Source: Atopobium sp. UBA1382 (lineage in GTDB: Bacteria > Actinomycetota > Coriobacteriia > Coriobacteriales > Atopobiaceae). From it: a stretch of 54,387 nucleotides of DNA. The notes below the pieces were generated by a model. It was not told where the DNA came from and made no database searches. It worked only from the letters and a program-made list of their open reading frames with translations. The stretch covers positions 116,470 through 170,856 of the forward strand of contig DBQY01000014.1 in NCBI GenBank assembly GCA_002305805.1, in the 5' to 3' direction. Each line of letters starts with the position of its first letter. The first letter of the stretch is position 1. Positions 49,147-54,387 of this stretch are shown here, piece after piece. The translations under genes and the position numbers were made by a program.

Positions 49147-50020
49147 CGAGAACAGCGTGGGCGCGACGACGTACGTTCCGGGACGCTATGGTGTCGTGAG
49201 CCTCGGGCTCATGGGCGGCTCCTTCGCCAAGGCGTTCGCCGCGGCAGGCGCTGAGGTCTATGCATGGAACCGCACCCGCTCGACGCTCGAGCTCGCCATG
49301 ATCGAGACGGTGACGGGCGAGCTCGACGAGGAGACGATCCCTACGTGCGAGCTCATCATCCTGGCGGGCTACCCCGCCTCGACCGTCGAGTGGTTGGAGT
49401 GCTATGCCCCGCTCGTCTCGCCCGGGGCCATCGTCATCGACACCGTGGGCGTCAAGCGCGTCATCTGCGAGCGCTGCGAGGAGATCTGCGCGCCGTACCC
49501 CTTTACCTTCGTGGGATGTCACCCCATGGCGGGGACGCAGTACTCCGGATTTGCCCGCGCCCGGGCCACCATGTTCAAGGGTGCGCCAATGGTCGTGGTG
49601 CCGCCCGCGATGGACGACCTCGAGCGGGCGACGGTGCTCGAGCGGCTGAAGACGCTCCTCTCCCCCTGTCAGTTTGGCAGCTTCACGCTGTCGACCGCAG
49701 ACCAGCATGACCGAAACATCGCCTTCACCTCGCAGCTCGCGCACGTGGTTTCCAACGCCTACGTCAAGAGCCCGACGGCCCGCGACCACCGGGGATTTTC
49801 CGCCGGCAGCTATCGTGACCTCACGCGCGTCGCGCGCCTGAACGCCCCCATGTGGACCGAGCTCTTCCTAGACAACGCGGACCATCTCGGCCGCGAGCTC
49901 GACGTCATCATCGAGAACCTCTCGGCGTATCGCGGTGCGCTCGCAGAACGCGACGCCGAGCGCCTCGAGGGGCTTCTCGCCGAGGGGGACCGCATCAAGC
50001 GAGAGATCGAGGGAAGGTAA
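49139..50020 (+). CDS. tyrA: Prephenate dehydrogenase
   Basis: Oxidative decarboxylation of prephenate toward tyrosine. The 293-residue protein has an NAD-binding start VVSLGLMGGSFAKAF, then LIILAGYPASTVEWL and the catalytic-His segment FVGCHPMAGTQYSGF, and a helical dimer domain with NRDFRDLTR-like SAGSYRDLTRVARLNAPMW. No ACT domain is present. The GTG at 49139-49141 has GAGGAGG at 6-base spacing inside aroF; a TTG five codons earlier is less likely. Arogenate activity cannot be excluded. Confidence 0.92.
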   Translation: MTDENSVGATTYVPGRYGVVSLGLMGGSFAKAFAAAGAEVYAWNRTRSTLELAMIETVTGELDEETIPTCELIILAGYPASTVEWLECYAPLVSPGAIVIDTVGVKRVICERCEEICAPYPFTFVGCHPMAGTQYSGFARARATMFKGAPMVVVPPAMDDLERATVLERLKTLLSPCQFGSFTLSTADQHDRNIAFTSQLAHVVSNAYVKSPTARDHRGFSAGSYRDLTRVARLNAPMWTELFLDNADHLGRELDVIIENLSAYRGALAERDAERLEGLLAEGDRIKREIEGR

Positions 50021-50021
50021 C

Positions 50022-51092
50022 GTGGAGACGATCAAGGTCGGCGCTGCCTCGCGCTCTTACGAGGTCCTTGTAGGAACAGGGATTCTCGATCGTTTGGGCG
50101 AATTCGTTCGAGCTTCGACAGGCTGCTCACGTTGCTGCGTCATTACCGAATCCACCGTGGGACCGCTCTACGCCGATGCGGCGGAAGACGCTCTCCTTGC
50201 CTCTGGCTTGGACGTTGCCCCTCGTTTGACATTCACCGCCGGTGAGTCATCAAAGACGCTCGCCACCCTGGGCATGCTGCTCGAGGGCCTGGCAGAGCGG
50301 GAGCTCACCAGAGACGATGTTGTGATCGCACTTGGCGGGGGCGTAACGGGCGACATGGGCGGCCTCGCCGCCGCCCTCTACCTTCGCGGAATCCGCGTTG
50401 TGCAGGTACCCACCTCGCTTCTCGCGATGGTTGATTCCTCGGTTGGGGGCAAGACGGCAGTCGACCTTATGGCGGGAAAGAATCTCGTCGGTGCATTTTG
50501 GCAGCCGAGCCTCGTGGTGGCTGACGTATCGACCCTCTCGACGATTCCCGGGGACCTATTCCGCGACTCGTGCGGAGAGGTGGTCAAGCACGCGGTGCTT
50601 GCGGACCCCACGCTCCTTGTCGAGCTCGAGCGGAGCCCGCTCACCGCTGCCGGCGTTGATCGCCTCGCCTCCGTTGTCGCACGCAACGTCTCCATCAAGC
50701 GAGATGTCGTGTCCGCAGATGAGCGGGAGCGTGGACTGAGACAGACCCTCAACCTCGGCCACACCATAGGTCATGCCATCGAAGCGGCCGGCGACTTCTC
50801 TCTGGGGCACGGTTCGTGCGTTGCCGCGGGGCTCTGCATGATCGCGCGCGCGGCAGCCTGTCGCGGGTGGTGCTCCGCGGACACAGCCGAGCGAATTGAG
50901 CGCTGCGCTGAAGCCCACGGCCTGCCAACCAGTACCGCTCTCCCCACCGAGACGCTCATGAGGTATGTTGCGCACGATAAAAAGAGGCACGGGGACTCAG
51001 TAAACATTGTTGTGCCGCTCGAGGTTGGACGCTGCGAAGTTCGCACGGTCGACCTCGATGAGCTCCGATGCCTAATCGACCTTGGACGATGA
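50022..51092 (+). CDS. aroB: 3-dehydroquinate synthase
   Basis: NAD- and metal-dependent second step of the shikimate pathway. The 356-residue protein has ALGGGVTGDMGGLAAALYLR, VPTSLLAMVDSSVGGKTAVD, CGEVVKHAVLADP and TLNLGHTIGHAIEAAGDF. The GTG at 50022-50024 is one base after the tyrA stop with GGGAAGG upstream. Base composition is lower in GC than its neighbours (33-36 of 60 bases in 50041-50160 against 41 of 60 in 51301-51360 of aroA), which may reflect a different origin. Confidence 0.97.
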   Translation: METIKVGAASRSYEVLVGTGILDRLGEFVRASTGCSRCCVITESTVGPLYADAAEDALLASGLDVAPRLTFTAGESSKTLATLGMLLEGLAERELTRDDVVIALGGGVTGDMGGLAAALYLRGIRVVQVPTSLLAMVDSSVGGKTAVDLMAGKNLVGAFWQPSLVVADVSTLSTIPGDLFRDSCGEVVKHAVLADPTLLVELERSPLTAAGVDRLASVVARNVSIKRDVVSADERERGLRQTLNLGHTIGHAIEAAGDFSLGHGSCVAAGLCMIARAAACRGWCSADTAERIERCAEAHGLPTSTALPTETLMRYVAHDKKRHGDSVNIVVPLEVGRCEVRTVDLDELRCLIDLGR

Positions 51093-51175
51093 CCTTCTTC
51101 TTGGAGGTTCGTCCAGACATGATACGCACGCGCCGCCACGATCGCCGAAACGCATTCGAAAGGTTTGTGCGATAG
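51089..51175 (+). CDS. Possible 28-residue coupled small ORF
   Basis: An ATG overlaps the aroB stop as ATGA and opens a frame to a TAG at 51173-51175. The predicted peptide begins MTFFLEVRPDMIRTRR and is strongly basic. The ATGA coupling is the same seen at real junctions in this window, but there is no recognisable family, and the frame could be chance. It fills most of the 120-base gap between aroB and aroA. Confidence 0.22.
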   Translation: MTFFLEVRPDMIRTRRHDRRNAFERFVR

Positions 51176-51212
51176 AGTGGGGCGACTGTTGTCCGTACAA
51201 GTTGGAGCGCCC

Positions 51213-52532
51213 TTGAACGTCACCGTACATCCCGGACCTCTTACCGGTGAGGTCCTCGCACCTTCTTCCAAGTCCGAGGCCCATCGCGCCCTCATCTGCG
51301 CGGCGTTCGCCCCGGGCGCCACTGATCTGGTGTGCTCGTCAACCTCCGCGGATATCGACGCGACCATCTCCTGTCTCGAGGCGCTCGGGGCGCGTGTGGC
51401 GCGGACGAGGGTCGGTTTTCGCGTGAGACCTGTCCCCGGCTCGTCCGCCTCCGACAACCTCCCCGCCCCAAACCGCGACGCAACGCTTGACTGCGGCGAG
51501 TCTGGCTCCACGCTTCGCTTCATGCTTCCCGTGGTGTGCGCGCTCGGGAGCGGTGCCGCGTTTATCGGCCACGGACGCCTTCCCGAGCGCCCCCTCTCGC
51601 CCCTCTACGAGCGGCTTGTCGAGCACGGGGCCGTCCTCTCCCCGCAGGGCAAGAGCCCGCTCATGGCGGGTGGTCGCGTTCGTGCGGGCCGATACGAGCT
51701 TCCTGGCAACGTCTCGTCCCAGTACGTGAGCGGCCTGCTGCTCGCAGCACCCCTGCTGCGCGCTCCCATGGAGCTCGTCGTCTCCGAGCCCGTGGAGTCG
51801 CGTCCCTACATCGACCTTACCGCCTCGGTGCTCAAGTCCTTTGGCGTCGAGGTTTCGCGCTCGAAGGGGACCACAGAAGCGGGAGAGCGCGCCTTGGTCT
51901 ATGACGTCGCATCATCGGATGGCCTGACCTCTCCGGGCGAGTTCATCGTGGGCGGAGACTGGTCGAACGCCGCCTTCTGGTTCGCGGCGGGTGCCGTCGG
52001 CGAGCGTGGCGTCGTCGTTCGCGGCCTCAATGCCGCGAGTGCGCAGGGGGATCGAGCCGTACTTGCCGCCCTCTCGCTGCTCGGCGCGCACGTCCTGCGC
52101 GCACCTGAGGGCGCTGCCGTGCGTCCAGGGGAGCTTCGAGGCTCGACGCTCGACGTCAGCGACTGTCCCGACCTCGTGCCGCCGCTCGCCGCCGTTGCCG
52201 CCGTCGCGCGCGGCACCACACGCATAACCGGTGCCGCGCGTCTCCGCCTAAAGGAGTCCGACCGCCTCGAGACCGTCTCCTCCGCGCTGCGCGCGCTCGG
52301 CGGCACCGTCGAGACGCTCGATGACGGCCTAGTCATCACCGGGTGCGACCAACTCCGTGGAGGCGTCGTCGACGCCGCGAACGACCATCGAATCGCGATG
52401 ATGGCCGCGATTCTCGCCACGCGCAGCGAAGCCCCGACAACCATCCTCGGCGCCGAGTGCGTCGAGAAGTCCTATCCGCGCTTCTTCGAGGATCTGTCCT
52501 CCCTCGGGGGCAGGATCGAAAGGGAGGCATGA
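51213..52532 (+). CDS. aroA: 3-phosphoshikimate 1-carboxyvinyltransferase (EPSP synthase)
   Basis: Transfers enolpyruvyl from PEP to shikimate-3-phosphate. The 439-residue protein has APSSKSEAHRALICAA, DCGESGSTLRFMLPVV, LPGNVSSQYVSGLLLA, GDWSNAAFWFAAGA, RLKESDRLETVSSAL and NDHRIAMMAAILA. The best start is the TTG at 51213 with GGAG just upstream; an in-frame GTG at 51177 is an alternative. The stop overlaps the aroC start as ATGA. Confidence 0.95.
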   Translation: MNVTVHPGPLTGEVLAPSSKSEAHRALICAAFAPGATDLVCSSTSADIDATISCLEALGARVARTRVGFRVRPVPGSSASDNLPAPNRDATLDCGESGSTLRFMLPVVCALGSGAAFIGHGRLPERPLSPLYERLVEHGAVLSPQGKSPLMAGGRVRAGRYELPGNVSSQYVSGLLLAAPLLRAPMELVVSEPVESRPYIDLTASVLKSFGVEVSRSKGTTEAGERALVYDVASSDGLTSPGEFIVGGDWSNAAFWFAAGAVGERGVVVRGLNAASAQGDRAVLAALSLLGAHVLRAPEGAAVRPGELRGSTLDVSDCPDLVPPLAAVAAVARGTTRITGAARLRLKESDRLETVSSALRALGGTVETLDDGLVITGCDQLRGGVVDAANDHRIAMMAAILATRSEAPTTILGAECVEKSYPRFFEDLSSLGGRIEREA

Positions 52533-53647
52533 TGCCGTCCACGCTTGGAACTGCGCTGCGCGTCACCGTCTTCGGACAGTCCCACTCCCCCGCCGTCGGC
52601 TGCGTCGTCGAGGGGCTGCCCTCCGGCATGCTCGTTGACCTCGACGCACTCTCCGCCTTTGTCGCCCGTCGAGCCCCTGGCTCTGACCCCTGGGGCACCC
52701 CGCGCAAGGAGCCGGACGCACCCAGGATTGTGTCCGGCCTCAACCCGCGCGGCGAGACCTGCGGCGCGCCGCTCACGGCGATAATCGAGAACACGAACAC
52801 CCGCTCGGGAGATTACGACAACATCCTCGCCGTCCCGCGTCCAGGACACGCCGACTTTGCCGCCTGGGCAAAGTGGCACGGTGCGCAGGACGTCCCCGGC
52901 GGCGGCCACTTCTCGGGCCGTCTCACTGCCCCTCTGTGTGTGGCGGGCGGCATCGCGCTCCAGTGGCTCGAGCAACAGGGCGTCTCCGTTCGAGCGCATG
53001 TCTCGGAGCTGGCGGGCATCGAGGACACGCCCTTCTCGGCCCTGGACAACTCGCCCTCTGCCGCCGAAGAGCTCTCCGCTCAGATGGCGGCCCTCGCAGA
53101 CGGACGGCGCGTGCCCACCTTAGACGCGGACGCTGGGGCACGCATGGTCGAGGCCGTGCTTGCCGCGCGCGCGGAGCGCGACACCGTAGGGGGCATCGTC
53201 GAGTGCGTTGCGACGGGACTTCCCTCCGGTGCCGGGTCGCCGATGTTCGATGGCGTGGAGAACGTCCTCGCGCGCGCGCTCTTTGGCATCCCCTCGGTCA
53301 AGGGCGTCGAGTTCGGACGCGGGTTCAAGGCGGCGCGGATGCGCGGCACCCAGAACAACGACCCCTACGAGGCACGCGACGGCGCATGTGTGCCACGCAC
53401 CAACAACGCCGGCGGCATCCTTGGCGGCATCACCACCGGGGCGCCACTGCTCGTCCGCTGTGCGTTCAAGCCCATCTCGAGCGTGATGGTCGACCAGAGC
53501 TCCGTCGACCTCACGACGATGGAGCCGGCGACGCTGCGCGTCCACGGGCGCCACGACACCACCGCCGTCCTGCGCGCGGTTCCCGTCGTCGAGGCGGTCT
53601 GCGCGCTCGGCATCGCCGACGTCCTGCTCGCCTGGCCGGCTGAGTAG
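52529..53647 (+). CDS. aroC: Chorismate synthase
   Basis: Converts EPSP to chorismate with reduced FMN. The 372-residue protein begins MMPSTLGTALRVTVFGQSHS, with the GQSHS form of the usual GESHG motif seen in some Gram-positive enzymes, and has RPGHADFAAWAKWH, GGGHFSGRLTAPLCVAGG, AKGVEFG-like VKGVEFGRGF and NNAGGILGGITTGAPL, then RHDTTAVLRAVPVVEA. The ATG at 52529 overlaps the aroA stop; two Met codons follow in tandem and either may be used. Confidence 0.96.
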   Translation: MMPSTLGTALRVTVFGQSHSPAVGCVVEGLPSGMLVDLDALSAFVARRAPGSDPWGTPRKEPDAPRIVSGLNPRGETCGAPLTAIIENTNTRSGDYDNILAVPRPGHADFAAWAKWHGAQDVPGGGHFSGRLTAPLCVAGGIALQWLEQQGVSVRAHVSELAGIEDTPFSALDNSPSAAEELSAQMAALADGRRVPTLDADAGARMVEAVLAARAERDTVGGIVECVATGLPSGAGSPMFDGVENVLARALFGIPSVKGVEFGRGFKAARMRGTQNNDPYEARDGACVPRTNNAGGILGGITTGAPLLVRCAFKPISSVMVDQSSVDLTTMEPATLRVHGRHDTTAVLRAVPVVEAVCALGIADVLLAWPAE

Positions 53648-53710
53648 GTAACCGGGGCGGGTGGGGCTCAGGTCCGGCGCTCGAGTCAAACGACGTACGA
53701 AAGGCAGCAC

Positions 53711-54387
53711 ATGATAGAGCTCTCTGACCTCAGACAGCGCATTGACGAGATCGACTCCCAGATCTTCCAGCTCTTCACCGAGCGGACGAAGGTCGCGGAG
53801 GAGGTCGCGGCCTACAAGCGTGAAAGCGGGATGAGAATCTTCGACCCCGCGCGCGAGCGCGCCAAGGTCGCCGACGCGTCTGAGCGCGTGCCCGAGGACC
53901 TGGCCACCTACGCACAGGTCATGATGGAGCTCCTCATGGAGGCGTCCCGCGCCCGGCAGCACGAGCTTCTCGACGACACGGACGACAACGCGACCCTGCG
54001 CGCCATAACTGACGCACGCCAGCGCACGCCCGAGCTCTTCCCGCCCTCCGCCCGCGTATCCTGCCAGGGCGTCGAGGGCGCCTACTCCCAGATCGCGGCG
54101 GAGAAGATCTTCCGGCGTCCGACCATCTCCTACGCACCGACCTTTGACGGCGTCTTTCGCGCGGTCGAGCAAGGGCTCGCCCGCTACGGCGTGATTCCGT
54201 TCGAGAACTCCACCGCGGGATCGGTGCGGCAGGTCTTCGACCTCATGATGGAGCACTCGTTCCACATCGTGCGCACGACCCGCGTCAAGGTCGACCACAA
54301 CCTGCTCGCGAATCCCGGGGCCACCTTGGAGGGCATTCGTGACATCTACAGCCACGAGCAGGCGATCAGCCAGTGCGCCGAGTTCCT
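53711..54387 (+). CDS. pheA: Bifunctional chorismate mutase/prephenate dehydratase (cut by the window end)
   Basis: The first two steps from chorismate toward phenylalanine. About 225 residues are in the window. An AroQ-type chorismate mutase occupies 1-85: MIELSDLRQRIDEIDSQIFQ with LFTERTKVAEEVAAYKRESG. The prephenate dehydratase follows from about 115: CQGVEGAYSQIAAEKIF, FDGVFRAVEQGLARYGVIPF and ENSTAGSV. The frame is open to the right edge; the catalytic TRF and ACT domain would lie outside. The ATG at 53711 follows GAAAGGCAGCAC, 63 bases after aroC. No terminator separates them. Confidence 0.95.
   Translation, partial: MIELSDLRQRIDEIDSQIFQLFTERTKVAEEVAAYKRESGMRIFDPARERAKVADASERVPEDLATYAQVMMELLMEASRARQHELLDDTDDNATLRAITDARQRTPELFPPSARVSCQGVEGAYSQIAAEKIFRRPTISYAPTFDGVFRAVEQGLARYGVIPFENSTAGSVRQVFDLMMEHSFHIVRTTRVKVDHNLLANPGATLEGIRDIYSHEQAISQCAEF

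Overview
This is a 54 kb high-GC chromosomal segment that is almost entirely protein-coding. It carries core bacterial genes and one tRNA, and I see no transposase, phage gene or CRISPR array. Gene content and order (rpsP-khpA-rimM-trmD-lepB, mre-rodA-radical SAM-rplU-rpmA-obgE-proBA-nadD-yqeK-rsfS, rpsB-tsf-pyrH), abundant GTG/TTG starts and protein character suggest an actinobacterial lineage. My best guess is class Coriobacteriia (Olsenella/Atopobium/Collinsella relatives). That assignment is inference from general resemblance, not a database result.

Layout, left to right. (1) 1-2.4 kb, minus: rpsB-tsf-pyrH, with a good promoter before rpsB, a terminator after tsf, and pyrH running off the left edge. 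(2) 2.4-9 kb, minus: rplS (own promoter and terminator), then rnhB, yraN, comM, dprA, trmFO and xerC, a group for RNA:DNA hybrid removal, DNA uptake/processing, tRNA modification and chromosome resolution. (3) 9-14 kb, minus: ppdK (pyruvate phosphate dikinase) with promoter and terminator, dgt, and a membrane-anchored protein of unknown function. (4) 14-20 kb, minus: operon rpsP-khpA-rimM-trmD-lepB-glyQ-glyS, ending in a half-length PPDK-regulator-like gene. Regions 2 and 4 look like the two halves of a classical rpsP-trmD-rplS-lepB-rnhB-yraN cluster. (5) 20.3-22.2 kb, plus: an OmpR-type response regulator and its histidine kinase; the kinase is split by a single-base frameshift at a run of seven C. 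(6) 22.24-22.5 kb, between the convergent ends of the kinase and dinB: a symmetric array of eight TTGTC-headed units at 30-31 bp spacing, arranged as two inward-facing sets of four around a central GGCGCC.

(7) 22.5-30 kb, minus: rplU-rpmA (strong promoter, terminator), then obgE-proB-proA-nadD-yqeK-rsfS-dinB, mostly with 4-base start/stop overlaps. (8) 30.2-47.8 kb, minus: a P-type ATPase, aconitase, a zinc-ribbon membrane protein, a cyclophilin, a TPR membrane protein, the rod-shape genes mreB-mreC-mreD-mrdA-rodA, a DUF697-like membrane protein and a paired radical-SAM/DUF2344 system. (9) 47.9-48 kb, minus: tRNA-Arg(CCG). (10) 48.1 kb to the right edge, plus: a tightly packed aromatic amino acid operon aroF-tyrA-aroB-aroA-aroC-pheA, with pheA cut by the window end. 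It covers DAHP synthase, dehydroquinate synthase, EPSP synthase, chorismate synthase and the tyrosine- and phenylalanine-specific branches; aroD, aroE and aroK are not in the window.

The most unusual item is the phased, dyad-symmetric array at 22279-22494. Next are the frameshifted kinase and the half-length PPDK regulator. The rest is conventional, with a few uncharacterised envelope proteins attached to the mre and acnA regions.
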